From Psychrobacillus sp042945595 (GTDB lineage: Bacteria > Bacillota > Bacilli > Bacillales_A > Planococcaceae), in assembly GCF_042945595.1 (NCBI RefSeq), contig NZ_CP168493.1, positions 1,178,001 through 1,242,000 on the forward strand: a stretch of 64,000 nucleotides of DNA, written 5' to 3'. Below the pieces are notes generated by a model. The model made no database searches. It was given only the letters and a program-made list of their open reading frames with translations, and was not told where the DNA came from. Positions 24,824 to 34,256 of this stretch are shown in pieces. Position 1 is the first letter of the stretch. Every line of letters starts with the position of its first letter. A program made the position numbers and the translations under genes.

Positions 24824-26722
24824 ATTTCAAAAGTAAAACAAATCATGCGTCTCCGAGTTATTTGGTTGATTACGATTTTGCTATTTTTAGCTGTAATTTT
24901 GAAATTAGTTCAGCTTCAATTTTTTCAATTTGATGAATTGACGACTAAGGCAAAAGAAAGCTGGGATAGAGAGTTGCCTTATGCCTCACTTCGAGGTAAT
25001 ATTTTGGACAGAAATGGGGAAGTAATCGTAGGAAATAAGCTCTCTCCGACATTATTTTACATGCCCTCCCAAAATGATGATCCAGAAAAAGTGGCACAAC
25101 AAATAGCACCACTTATTAATATGGACAAAGTAGCTTTATTTGATCAACTTAATAAAAGGGCTTCTATCATAAAAGTTGCACCAGCTGGAAAAAATATTTC
25201 TGCTGAACTTGCAATGGAAATTCAAGATATGAATATTAAAGGTTTATATTCTGGTGTCGATTATGTACGTGACTATCCACATGGAAATATGCTTTCTAGA
25301 TTGCTAGGGTTCACAGGCTATGATACACAAGGTCTTGCGGGGATTGAGTACCAATATGATTCTATATTAAAGGGGAAATCTTCCGCAATCCGAATGTTCA
25401 CCGATGCAAAAGGGGTGCCACTTCCTCATGTAGATGATGGTTTGAAAAATGGTGTTTCGGGAAACCATGTACAGTTAACAATTGATTTGAAAATCCAAGA
25501 AGTTGTGGAAAGAGAACTTTCACAAGCAATGCAAAAGTATGAAGCGACGCAGGCAATTGCTATTGTAATGAATCCTAAGAGTGGTGAAATACTAGCGCTT
25601 TCGTCATCACCAAATTTCGATCCATCCGCTTATCAAGAAGTAGACTCTACTATCTATAACCGTAATTTACCAGTTTGGATGACTTTTGAGCCTGGATCTA
25701 CATTTAAAATTATTACATTAAGTGCTGCATTAGAAGAAAATGTAGTTGATCTGGAAAAAGATCACTTTAATGACATAGGGTATACAATGGTCGGAGGAGC
25801 AAGACTACGTTGCTGGAAAAGAGAAGGGCATGGCAATCAATCATTCCTAGAAGTAGTAGAAAATTCATGTAATCCAGGTTTTATTGAGCTAGGAAGAAGA
25901 GTAGGTCCAGAAAAGCTTCAGGATTACATAAGGAAATTTGGGTTTGGACAGTCTACAGGCTCTGGAATGGCTGGAGAATCAACGGGTATTCTATTTAGTA
26001 AAGAAGCTTACGGTCCAGTTGAACACGCCACTACATCATTTGGCCAAGGAATATCCGTAACGCCAATACAACAAGTACAGGCAGTTGCAGCTGCAGTAAA
26101 CGGAGGATATTTATATAAACCATACATTGTTAAAAACATATTAGATGGTGAAACGAATGAAATATTGTCCAGTACGGAACCTGAGTTAAAGCATCAAGTA
26201 ATAAGTGAAGAAACTTCAGCAAAGGTTCGAGATGCGCTCGAACATGTAGTTGCAGAAGGGTCTGGTCGAAATGCATACAGAGATCAGTTGCGCATCGGCG
26301 GGAAAACAGGAACTGCTCAAAAAGTGCAAAACGGGAGATACATGGATGGAGAGTATATCGTATCGTTTATTGGTTTTGCTCCTGCAGATGACCCAGAGCT
26401 AATCGTATATATTGCAATAGATAATCCAAAACATAGTTCTCAATTTGGGGGAGTCATTGCAGCACCTATAGTTGGGCAAATAATTGAAGATTCCCTAAAA
26501 GTAACTGGTAGTGGAACTCAATTAGAGAAAGAATATCGTTGGGGGGATATCCAACAAGTTCGTGTGCCAAACTTAGTAGGAACGAAGAAAAAAGAAATAA
26601 CCCAATACATGTATCCATTTCACATTGTTTGGCATGGTGATGGAGATGAAATACTTTCTCAATTACCAAAAGAAAATAGCTTAATCCCAATTGACGGGAA
26701 AATACACGTATACACTAAATAA
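24824..26722 (+). CDS. spoVD: Sporulation transpeptidase SpoVD-type, probable ATT start
   Basis: About 632 residues: N-terminal anchor, dimerisation domain, transpeptidase domain with Ser292 in GSTFK, SCNPGF as the SxN motif, KTGT at 494-497, and a C-terminal PASTA domain (QQVRVPNLVGTKKKEITQYM). In B. subtilis SpoVD crosslinks the spore cortex together with SpoVE. The start is unusual. AGGGG at 24811-24815 is 8 nt before ATT 24824, which would give MSKVKQIMRLRVIWL. The first ATG in frame (24845) has no ribosome binding site and would remove basic residues before the anchor; ATG 24819 is out of frame and followed at once by TAA. It could alternatively serve vegetative growth. murE, which normally follows, is absent; mraY comes next. 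Confidence 0.85.
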   Translation: MSKVKQIMRLRVIWLITILLFLAVILKLVQLQFFQFDELTTKAKESWDRELPYASLRGNILDRNGEVIVGNKLSPTLFYMPSQNDDPEKVAQQIAPLINMDKVALFDQLNKRASIIKVAPAGKNISAELAMEIQDMNIKGLYSGVDYVRDYPHGNMLSRLLGFTGYDTQGLAGIEYQYDSILKGKSSAIRMFTDAKGVPLPHVDDGLKNGVSGNHVQLTIDLKIQEVVERELSQAMQKYEATQAIAIVMNPKSGEILALSSSPNFDPSAYQEVDSTIYNRNLPVWMTFEPGSTFKIITLSAALEENVVDLEKDHFNDIGYTMVGGARLRCWKREGHGNQSFLEVVENSCNPGFIELGRRVGPEKLQDYIRKFGFGQSTGSGMAGESTGILFSKEAYGPVEHATTSFGQGISVTPIQQVQAVAAAVNGGYLYKPYIVKNILDGETNEILSSTEPELKHQVISEETSAKVRDALEHVVAEGSGRNAYRDQLRIGGKTGTAQKVQNGRYMDGEYIVSFIGFAPADDPELIVYIAIDNPKHSSQFGGVIAAPIVGQIIEDSLKVTGSGTQLEKEYRWGDIQQVRVPNLVGTKKKEITQYMYPFHIVWHGDGDEILSQLPKENSLIPIDGKIHVYTK

Positions 26723-26773
26723 TTAACAATTGTTCATCCATGGATAGTTGATTGCAATTAAGGAGATTTTTTT

Positions 26774-27745
26774 ATGACATTATCTACAACTATTATTACG
26801 CTTATTTTTAGCTTTTTGTTATCGGTTATTCTTGCACCCATTGTTATTCCATATTTAAGAAGAATGAAATTTGGTCAAAGCATTAGAGAAGAAGGACCAG
26901 AATCTCATCATAAAAAAGCTGGAACCCCAACAATGGGTGGGCTTATATTTATGACATCTATTATTATATCGACTCTAGCCATTTCATTTTACTTTGATAA
27001 GTTAACGACACAAACAATTGTGCTGCTTCTTATATTGGTAGGTTTTGGGGCTATTGGGTTTTTAGATGATTTTATCAAAGTGGTTTTAAAAAGAAATTTA
27101 GGTTTAACGTCTAAACAAAAGTTGATTGGTCAAATTCTTGTATCCGTTATTGCTTATTTTTTATTAAAACTTGGACCGTTTGATACAACTATTGCAATCC
27201 CATTTACAAAAATAGCAATATCACTTGGTCAATTTTATGTAGCATTTCTTCTATTCTGGTTAGTTGGATTCTCCAATGCAGTTAACCTGTCGGATGGATT
27301 AGATGGATTAGTGTCAGGCACTGCTTCGGTTTCTTTCGTTACTTTTGGAGTGATCGCACTTACTTATGAACAGACGGATATTGCCATCTTTGCTTTCAGT
27401 GTCTCTGGTGCTCTGTTAGGATTCCTTTTATTCAATAAAAACCCTGCAAAGGTTTTTATGGGGGATACAGGGTCACTTGCACTAGGTGGTGCTTTAGCTA
27501 TGGTATCCATCCTTGTAAAGCAAGAGCTAATATTACTTTTGGTAGGGATCATTTTCGTGATGGAAACATTGTCTGTCATTTTACAAGTTATTAGTTTTAA
27601 AACAACAGGCAAGCGTATTTTTAAAATGAGTCCAATCCATCATCATTTCGAACTTTCTGGGTGGTCTGAGAGAAAAGTAGTGACTGTATTTTGGGCAATC
27701 GGCTTTTTAGCGTCGATGATTGTTGTATTCTTGGAGGTTTTATAA
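26774..27745 (+). CDS. mraY: Phospho-N-acetylmuramoyl-pentapeptide transferase
   Basis: 323 residues with about ten transmembrane helices. GTPTMGG near residue 52, LGFLDDF (here IGFLDDFIKV, with the catalytic DD), SDGLDGLV and HHHFE near 290 are the MraY/PNPT signatures. It makes lipid I by moving phospho-MurNAc-pentapeptide to undecaprenyl phosphate on the inner face of the membrane. ATG 26774 follows AAGGAG. The murD ATG starts 1 nt after its stop. Confidence 0.97.
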   Translation: MTLSTTIITLIFSFLLSVILAPIVIPYLRRMKFGQSIREEGPESHHKKAGTPTMGGLIFMTSIIISTLAISFYFDKLTTQTIVLLLILVGFGAIGFLDDFIKVVLKRNLGLTSKQKLIGQILVSVIAYFLLKLGPFDTTIAIPFTKIAISLGQFYVAFLLFWLVGFSNAVNLSDGLDGLVSGTASVSFVTFGVIALTYEQTDIAIFAFSVSGALLGFLLFNKNPAKVFMGDTGSLALGGALAMVSILVKQELILLLVGIIFVMETLSVILQVISFKTTGKRIFKMSPIHHHFELSGWSERKVVTVFWAIGFLASMIVVFLEVL

Positions 27746-27746
27746 A

Positions 27747-29102
27747 ATGAAGCAATTACCATTAGTCTATCATAAGAAAATTCTTGTATTAGGTCTTGCA
27801 AAAAGTGGTACAGCTGCAGCAGAGATTTTACATGACTTAGGTGCCTTTGTAACAGTGAATGACTCGAAACCTTTTGAACAAAATAAGAATGCGCAATATT
27901 TACTTTCAAAAGGGATGACGGTCATTTGTGGGAGTCACCCAGAAAATCTCTTAGATGAGGGTTTTAGTCTTATTGTCAAGAACCCTGGAATCCCCTATAC
28001 GAATCCAGTAATTGCAGATGCTAAAAAAAGAGGCATTCCTGTTTGGTCAGAAGTCGAGCTAGCTTATCGTATAAGTGATGCACCGATGATTGGTATCACG
28101 GGTTCAAATGGAAAAACAACAACAACAACATTAATATTTGACATGTTAGAAGGTGGAATTAAACAACCGTTAATAGCTGGTAATATTGGTACTGTTGCCA
28201 GTAGCGTTGCAACAAAAGCAACGGAGGATAATATTATTGTAACAGAATTATCTTCCTTTCAACTCATGGGGACAGAAGAGCTTAAACCTAAAATTGCCGT
28301 TTTGACAAATTTATATGAAGCGCATTTAGATTATCACACTGATTTCCGAGAATATACTGATGCGAAATTTAATGTTACGAAGAAACAAGATGCGACTGAC
28401 TGGTTTGTTTATAATGGCGAACAGAAGATTGTAACGGATTATGCTTTAAAAACTAAAGCACAGAAAGTTCCTTTCTATGTTAGTAACAAAACGGAAGATG
28501 GCATAAGTGCAGACGACCTATATGTTTATTGGAATGGAGAAAAGCTGTTTGAAAAGTCTATTATAAAACTTCGGGGAAAACATAATTTAGAAAACGTATT
28601 AGCTGCAACTGCGGTTTCCCTTCTACTGGATTGTTCGTTAATAAATATTATGGAAGTACTTAATTCTTTTCATGGTGTAAAACATCGCACTCAATTTGTT
28701 TGTGAGTGGAAAAATAGAAAGTTTTATAATGATTCAAAAGCAACGAATGCCCTAGCAACTAAGAGTGCTTTAGAAGGTTTTTCAGAGCCGGTTATATGGA
28801 TTGCTGGTGGAGTAGATAGAGGTCACTCTTTCGATGAACTAATTCCGCACATACATAATGTGAAGGCTTTAATTCACTATGGTGCGACTGTTGATCGTTT
28901 GCAGGAATTTGGTGTAAAACAAGCAATTCCTTCTGTTATTCCAGTAAGTAACCTACTAGAAGCTGTTGCCGAAGCTGTTAAATTATCAGCAGAAGGGGAT
29001 ATCGTGTTACTTTCCCCTGCGTGTGCAAGTTGGGATCAATACGAAAGTTTCGAAGTACGTGGGGATGAATTTATTGAACAAGTGCTCGCTTTAAACGAAT
29101 AA
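27747..29102 (+). CDS. murD: UDP-N-acetylmuramoylalanine--D-glutamate ligase
   Basis: 451 residues, equal to B. subtilis MurD. LVLGLAKSGTAAAEILH is the N-terminal UDP-binding motif, GSNGKTTTTTLI the P-loop, TELSSFQLMG and NDSKATN the catalytic segments, and GGVDRGHSF and LSPACASWDQYESFEVRGDEF the C-terminal domain. It adds D-glutamate to UDP-MurNAc-L-Ala. ATG 27747 is preceded by GGAGG at 9 nt, lying in the end of mraY. Confidence 0.97.
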   Translation: MKQLPLVYHKKILVLGLAKSGTAAAEILHDLGAFVTVNDSKPFEQNKNAQYLLSKGMTVICGSHPENLLDEGFSLIVKNPGIPYTNPVIADAKKRGIPVWSEVELAYRISDAPMIGITGSNGKTTTTTLIFDMLEGGIKQPLIAGNIGTVASSVATKATEDNIIVTELSSFQLMGTEELKPKIAVLTNLYEAHLDYHTDFREYTDAKFNVTKKQDATDWFVYNGEQKIVTDYALKTKAQKVPFYVSNKTEDGISADDLYVYWNGEKLFEKSIIKLRGKHNLENVLAATAVSLLLDCSLINIMEVLNSFHGVKHRTQFVCEWKNRKFYNDSKATNALATKSALEGFSEPVIWIAGGVDRGHSFDELIPHIHNVKALIHYGATVDRLQEFGVKQAIPSVIPVSNLLEAVAEAVKLSAEGDIVLLSPACASWDQYESFEVRGDEFIEQVLALNE

Positions 29103-29133
29103 CGAAGGGATGAAGTAATCGAAAGATAAAAGA

Positions 29134-30213
29134 ATTATCTTATTTTTATCGTCTGTCCTTTTCCTATCTATTATTGGAATATTATTTGTCCATTCTGCAG
29201 GTTCATACTGGAGTGAGGTGCATTATAAGGATCAATTGCCGTTTGCATTTAAACAAGCTAGTTATTTAGTGGTAGGCATACTAGGAGCCTTATTTATACG
29301 GAACAAAAATTTTATAAGGCTCCCTATGTTCTGGATTGGCACATATATCCTCTCTATTTTATTTTTAATAGGTGTGTTAATCCCGGGAATAGGTGTTGTA
29401 CGCAATGGCTCACAAAGTTGGATTTCACTTGGTTTTATGAATTTTCAACCAGCCGAACTTGCTAAAATTGCAGTATTAGGGATGCTTTCTTTTTCATTAG
29501 CAAATGAAAATAAGCCAAAGCTAAAACTATATACGCAGGCTACCTTCATATTACTAGTACCTATTTCCTTTATCATGCTTCAACCAGATTTTGGTACTGC
29601 TTTTGTACTAATCGTAGCAGCATTTATTCTTCTATTTGCAGCCGGTCTGCCTTTAAAGTTTTTCGTCACGATTGGAATGACGGGGATTATTGCACTAATT
29701 GCATTAATCGCTTCTGCACCTTACCGTCTTGCTCGTATTCAGTCATTTTTAGATCCATGGAAAGATCCTTTAGGAACTGGGTTTCAAGCAATTCAATCGT
29801 TACTTGCTGTAGGACCTGCGGGTTTGTTTGGATTTGGTTACGGGAATAGTAGACAAAAGTTTCTATACTTGCCGGAGCCACAAAATGATTTTATTTTTTC
29901 GATTTTATTAGAAGAAACCGGTTTTATTGGGGGATTCATCATTATATCTGCATTTGTTTTATTTTTTACCACTGGCTTTATATTAGCTTCACGAGTAAAA
30001 ACAAGATCTTACCAATTAACAATAATTGGATTTACCTCATTGTTAGCTATACAAACCTTTTTAAATATGGGAGTTGTTACGGGTTTACTTCCTGTTACAG
30101 GAGTGACATTACCATTTATAAGTTATGGGGGGTCGTCATTAGTTACTACATGGGGGATAATCGGAATCATCTTAAATTTAGCAAATGACTCTTTAAAAGA
30201 AGGGAGGCGGTAG
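29134..30213 (+). CDS. spoVE: SEDS glycosyltransferase, SpoVE/FtsW type; start unclear
   Basis: About 359 residues with ten transmembrane helices. Family motifs: LVFSAG-like FVHSAGSYW in helix 1, NGSQSWISLG, FQPAELAKIA, QPDFGTAFVL, LPEPQNDFIFSILLEETGF and PFISYGGSS. SEDS proteins polymerise lipid II and partner with class B PBPs; in this dcw position the orthologue is SpoVE, the cortex partner of SpoVD. The first canonical start in frame is GTG 29218, which would delete helix 1. Upstream the frame reads ATG AAG TAA TCG AAA GAT from 29110, so an in-frame TAA (29116-29118) separates an ATG from the conserved frame; ATT 29134 is the best candidate after it, but lacks a good site. murG and murB, normally next, are missing. 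Confidence 0.83.
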   Translation: MILFLSSVLFLSIIGILFVHSAGSYWSEVHYKDQLPFAFKQASYLVVGILGALFIRNKNFIRLPMFWIGTYILSILFLIGVLIPGIGVVRNGSQSWISLGFMNFQPAELAKIAVLGMLSFSLANENKPKLKLYTQATFILLVPISFIMLQPDFGTAFVLIVAAFILLFAAGLPLKFFVTIGMTGIIALIALIASAPYRLARIQSFLDPWKDPLGTGFQAIQSLLAVGPAGLFGFGYGNSRQKFLYLPEPQNDFIFSILLEETGFIGGFIIISAFVLFFTTGFILASRVKTRSYQLTIIGFTSLLAIQTFLNMGVVTGLLPVTGVTLPFISYGGSSLVTTWGIIGIILNLANDSLKEGRR

Positions 30214-30214
30214 A

Positions 30215-31012
30215 ATGGAAAAAGTCATAGACATTGAAGACCGAATTCCCACTTTAAAAGAACGTAGGCGAAGAAGAACAAATAAAAAGTTTTCCATTCT
30301 ACTTTTTCTCTTTGTCACAACTTTAATAGTAGTGCTCTATTTTCAATCTTCTTATAGCCGAATTCAAACGATCAGAGTTACTGGGGCAACTCTTGTATCA
30401 AATGAACAGTACATAAAGCAAAGTACTTTAAATTTAGGCGATTCCATGTGGAGCTTTAGAGAAAATCAGATTACAAAATTAATAGAAGAAAACGATTGGG
30501 TAGCATCTGCCAAAGTTAATCGTAAATGGTTAACAGGAGTAGAGATAAACGTAAAAGAGTATAAAAAGATTGGTTATGAGGAAAAAGGAAATAATCTTTT
30601 AATAATATTAAAAAATGGAAAGAATATTGAAGTAGAAGGACAAGTTGTTCCAATGGATGGTCCAATTTTCTCGGGATTTAAAGACGAGAAAATTAGAATG
30701 CGACTCATAAAAGAGTTGAAAAATTTAAATACGGAAGTATTAATGACCATCTCACAAATCAATTATACTCCTACTGAAAATGATGCATATTCGATCCAAG
30801 TTTTTATGAACGATGGAAACGAAGTTCAGGCGATAATTCCATCCTTCTCTAGTAAAATGAAATTTTATCCATCTATTGTGTCGCAGCTCGATCCAGATGT
30901 TAAAGGAATTATTGATCTAGAAGTCGGTTCCTTTTTTCAACCATATAAAGAAGTGTATAAAAAAGTTGTGAAAGAGGAGGCGACGGAGGTTGAAGAAGAG
31001 CAAGCTCCTTAG
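30215..31012 (+). CDS. divIB: Cell division protein DivIB/FtsQ
   Basis: 265 residues: basic cytoplasmic N-terminus (KERRRRRTNKKF), one transmembrane helix (about 27-45), a POTRA domain (IQTIRVTGATLVSNEQYIKQ), then the beta domain and an acidic tail. It is a divisome scaffold that stabilises FtsL and DivIC. GGGAGGCGG precedes ATG 30215, 1 nt after the spoVE stop. Its last 23 bp overlap the start of ylxW. Confidence 0.94.
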   Translation: MEKVIDIEDRIPTLKERRRRRTNKKFSILLFLFVTTLIVVLYFQSSYSRIQTIRVTGATLVSNEQYIKQSTLNLGDSMWSFRENQITKLIEENDWVASAKVNRKWLTGVEINVKEYKKIGYEEKGNNLLIILKNGKNIEVEGQVVPMDGPIFSGFKDEKIRMRLIKELKNLNTEVLMTISQINYTPTENDAYSIQVFMNDGNEVQAIIPSFSSKMKFYPSIVSQLDPDVKGIIDLEVGSFFQPYKEVYKKVVKEEATEVEEEQAP

Positions 31013-31712
31013 AATTCCTTCAAGAGGACTGGTGTTAATTTCTTTAGTTAGTTTAGTACTAGGATTTATACTCGCTTACTCCTATAGTATTTCGTCAACA
31101 GACAAAGAACAAAATACTTCTAACTCAGTTGGTTTTAAAGAACAGGAAAAATACAAAAAAGAATTGATTCATCAAAAAGAGAGAAATAAAGAGCTAACAG
31201 AAGAAATAAATGCAAAACAACAAGCTATTCGAAAATATGAAAAGTCATTTGCTAGTAGTGAAACAAGTGTAGAGGAGTTAGTAAAAGAAGCGGAAATGTT
31301 ACGGCTACTAATTGGTGATATTTCTTCGCAAGGTAAAGGAATATCTGTTTCTTTACAGGATGGTGCTTATAATCCTTCACAAGAAAATCCGAATGATTAT
31401 ATTGTTCATGAAAGCCATTTATTTAAGGTCATTAATGAATTGAAAATATCTGGTGCTGAAGCTATTTCTATCAATGGTCAAAGGCTTCAGACTAATTCTT
31501 ATATCCGTTGTACCGGTCCTGTTATTACGGTTGACGGGAAAACATTCCCTGCACCGTTTACGATTGAGGCAGTTGGAGATCCAACTGTATTACTCGCTTC
31601 TGTCAATCTTGGCGGGGGGGTAGTGGATCAGTTAACTAGCGATAATATTGTAGTAACGGTTGAAGAAAAAGGGAAAATAACAATGCCTGCTTTGAGAGAC
31701 GACAAAAACTAG
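30990..31712 (+). CDS. ylxW: DUF881 family protein YlxW
   Basis: 240 residues: N-terminal transmembrane anchor (about 12-32), coiled coil (about 45-85) and the extracytoplasmic DUF881 domain with GKGISVSLQDG, VHESHLFKVINELKISGAEAISINGQRL and a C-terminal VTVEEKGKITMPAL. The TTG start at 30990 lies 9 nt after GAGGAGG inside the end of divIB. The paralogue at 31735 follows, as in B. subtilis. A wall- or division-linked role is likely from location only. Confidence 0.9.
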   Translation: MKKSKLLRIPSRGLVLISLVSLVLGFILAYSYSISSTDKEQNTSNSVGFKEQEKYKKELIHQKERNKELTEEINAKQQAIRKYEKSFASSETSVEELVKEAEMLRLLIGDISSQGKGISVSLQDGAYNPSQENPNDYIVHESHLFKVINELKISGAEAISINGQRLQTNSYIRCTGPVITVDGKTFPAPFTIEAVGDPTVLLASVNLGGGVVDQLTSDNIVVTVEEKGKITMPALRDDKN

Positions 31713-31734
31713 ACGAGGTGAAGGAGGCCGAATA

Positions 31735-32457
31735 ATGAAAAAAACCGTCTATATTCGGTTTACATTTATTTTGTTAATCGTTGGGTTTATGTTAGCTGTC
31801 CAATATAATACAGTGCAAAGTCCAGAAACCCGGGACACAAGGGACGTATGGGCAATTCGTCAAGAGCTTGCGAAAGAAACAGAATTACATTCAGAGTTAT
31901 TGTCCGAAGTACGTGGACTAGACCAAACTCTTGGTAAATACGAAAATATGGTGAATGAAAGTCCAGCAACTGCTTTAAATGATACCGTGCTGCTTTTAAA
32001 AAAAGAAATTGGCCTAGAAGCTTTTAACGGACCAGGTCTCACGATAAAGGTAGAACCATCTTTAGAAAGTATCGCGGTGGGACAACCAATCGAAGGAATA
32101 TCTCCAGATTTACTTGTCCGTTTATTAAATGAAATAAATCGATTTAAAGCTAAAGCAATTGAAGTGGATGGGAAAAGGATGATTTACTCTTCAGCGGTAA
32201 GAGATGTTAATGGCAAAACAACGGTTAATAATCTTGCCATTAAAAAAGCACCATTTTTAATCAGAATAGGAACTTCTACGTTTGAAGATGCAAAAAAAAT
32301 GTATAATCAATTAGAGGCTTCTGCTATTGGAGATGACTTTTATATTGATAATTTAAAGTTAGAAATTGGACAACCTGGAAATAATCTAAAAATAGCCGCA
32401 TATGATCAGACGATTAGTAAACAATTTCTATTAGAAATTCCAGGAGGAGAAAAATGA
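31735..32457 (+). CDS. ylxX: DUF881 family protein YlxX
   Basis: 240 residues, same plan as the preceding paralogue: one N-terminal anchor (about 7-23), coiled coil (ELAKETELHSELLSEVRGLD), then the DUF881 fold with GPGLTIKVEPS and LLNEINRFKAKAIEVDGKRM. The tandem pair likely arose by duplication. Start ATG 31735 after GAAGGAGG. The next gene, sbp, starts 1 nt after its stop. Confidence 0.88.
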   Translation: MKKTVYIRFTFILLIVGFMLAVQYNTVQSPETRDTRDVWAIRQELAKETELHSELLSEVRGLDQTLGKYENMVNESPATALNDTVLLLKKEIGLEAFNGPGLTIKVEPSLESIAVGQPIEGISPDLLVRLLNEINRFKAKAIEVDGKRMIYSSAVRDVNGKTTVNNLAIKKAPFLIRIGTSTFEDAKKMYNQLEASAIGDDFYIDNLKLEIGQPGNNLKIAAYDQTISKQFLLEIPGGEK

Positions 32458-32458
32458 T

Positions 32459-32809
32459 ATGTGGTTACCGTTATTAGGTCTAATACTTGGGATTTTCTTG
32501 GGTCTCCTAACTGATATTCAAATTCCGGAATTATATGAAAGTTATTTATCTATCGCTGTATTGGCTGCTTTAGATACTTTATTTGGCGGCATAAGGGCAC
32601 ATTTGCAACATGTTTATAATGATAAAGTATTTGTCTCCGGGTTTTTCTTTAATATAGCATTAGCAGCTGCCTTAGCATTTTTAGGAGTCCATCTAGGGGT
32701 CGATTTATACTTAGCCGCAATTTTTGCTTTTGGTGTTCGTTTATTTCAAAATATAGCGGTAATACGCCGATTATTATTAACTAAATGGTCGGAAAGAAAA
32801 AATGAATAG
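32459..32809 (+). CDS. sbp: Small basic membrane protein Sbp (DUF1290)
   Basis: 116 residues with three or four hydrophobic helices, beginning MWLPLLGLILGIFLGL, then the conserved YLSIAVLAALDTLFGGIRAHL and GVRLFQNIAVIRR. This is the Sbp family that lies directly before ftsA in Bacillales; its molecular role is unknown. ATG 32459 is 1 nt past the ylxX stop, with AGGAGG inside the end of ylxX. Confidence 0.92.
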   Translation: MWLPLLGLILGIFLGLLTDIQIPELYESYLSIAVLAALDTLFGGIRAHLQHVYNDKVFVSGFFFNIALAAALAFLGVHLGVDLYLAAIFAFGVRLFQNIAVIRRLLLTKWSERKNE

Positions 32810-32921
32810 GAAATTTTGAGTAAAAAAAACGAAAAATTAACTATTTGTTTAGAAAATTTTAGACTTTATACGCTTTTTACAATAGAATAATAAATAAAGA
32901 GTTATTAGGAGGTGCCATAAG

Positions 32922-34214
32922 TTGAATCAATCAGAATTGTACGTATCATTAGATATTGGATCATCTTCGATAAAAGTATTAATCGGAGAAATGAATGAAG
33001 ACTCGCTGCATGTAATTGGTGTAGGAAATGTTAAATCAAATGGTATCCGGAAAGGATCTATTGTAGATATAGATGCAACTGTGCAGTCCATTAAGAAAGC
33101 TGTTGGTGAAGCCGAACGAATGATTGGAATGTCTATTCAAGAAATTGTTCTTGGTATTCCAGCGAACTTAGCAAACATACAGAACGTCAAAGGTGTAGTA
33201 GCTGTTAATCGGGAAGATCGTGAAATTACAGATACAGATTTAGATAGAGTAATAGAATCTGCACAAGTAATGTCTATTCCTCCAGAACGAGAGCTTATCA
33301 ATATTGCTCCAAAGCAATTTATCGTAGATCATTTAGATGAAATAAAAGATCCACGTGGAATGATTGGAACACGTCTAGAAATGGACGGAATTATGATGAC
33401 TACATCGAAAACAATTTTACATAACGTGTTAAGATGTGTAGAACGTGCAGGACTTCAAATTAGAGAAATCTATTTACAGCCATTAGCTGGTGGTTATTTT
33501 GCGTTAACAGAAGATGAAAAAAACCATGGTACCGCTTATATTGACATAGGTGGAGGATCCACAACAATTGCAATATTCAGTGAGGGTCATTTGATCAAAA
33601 CTGCTGTTATTCCAGTAGGCGGAGATCATATAACAAAAGACTTGTCGATTGTTTTGAAAACTCCTACTGAACAAGCCGAAATGATCAAACTTCAATATGG
33701 ACATGCCTTCTATGATGATGCTTCTGATGATGAACTTTTCGAGGTACCTGTAATTGGTGCAGATATGAAAGAACAATATTCTCAGCGTTATATTGCCGAA
33801 ATTATTGGTGTTCGATTAGAAGAATTATTTGAACTAGTTTTAGAGGAATTTTACCGAATGGGTCTTCAAGACTTACCGGGCGGTGTTGTAGTTACTGGAG
33901 GAGTTGCCAAATTAGAAGGTATTGGTCAACTTGCAAGACATATTCTTCAAACGAGAGTGCGCTTATATACACCTGATTATATTGGCGTGCGTGAGCCACA
34001 ATATACAACGGCTGTTGGTCTTATAAGATATGCCTATAAAGAAGATGTTTTCTATGGTAAAATTGGTAATAGCCATGCATTATCACAAATGACACATAGT
34101 GAAACTATTTCTAGTCCTAAAAAACAAAAACAAACTGCACAAACTTCGATCAACGAAAACAAAGAAAGTGCAATGACAAAAGCTAAGAAGTTTTTCGACA
34201 AGTTTTTTGAATAA
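32922..34214 (+). CDS. ftsA: Cell division protein FtsA
   Basis: 430 residues, actin-like ATPase. YVSLDIGSSSIKVLIGE is the phosphate-1 loop, YIDIGGGSTTIAIFSEG phosphate-2, GGVVVTGGVAKLEG the adenosine motif, and the last 15 residues (MTKAKKFFDKFFE) form the amphipathic membrane-targeting helix. It tethers FtsZ to the membrane. Translation starts at TTG 32922 with a very strong AGGAGGTG site. The 112-bp gap before it is AT-rich and probably holds a promoter, but I cannot define it. Confidence 0.96.
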   Translation: MNQSELYVSLDIGSSSIKVLIGEMNEDSLHVIGVGNVKSNGIRKGSIVDIDATVQSIKKAVGEAERMIGMSIQEIVLGIPANLANIQNVKGVVAVNREDREITDTDLDRVIESAQVMSIPPERELINIAPKQFIVDHLDEIKDPRGMIGTRLEMDGIMMTTSKTILHNVLRCVERAGLQIREIYLQPLAGGYFALTEDEKNHGTAYIDIGGGSTTIAIFSEGHLIKTAVIPVGGDHITKDLSIVLKTPTEQAEMIKLQYGHAFYDDASDDELFEVPVIGADMKEQYSQRYIAEIIGVRLEELFELVLEEFYRMGLQDLPGGVVVTGGVAKLEGIGQLARHILQTRVRLYTPDYIGVREPQYTTAVGLIRYAYKEDVFYGKIGNSHALSQMTHSETISSPKKQKQTAQTSINENKESAMTKAKKFFDKFFE

Positions 34215-34256
34215 TAAAACCTTTATCATAGTTGAAAGAATATAGGAGGCAATAGC

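Noticed and set aside
32810..32921. Sigma-H or sigma-A promoter before ftsA
   Set aside because: TACAAT and AGAAT elements occur, but no acceptable -35 at proper spacing could be found.
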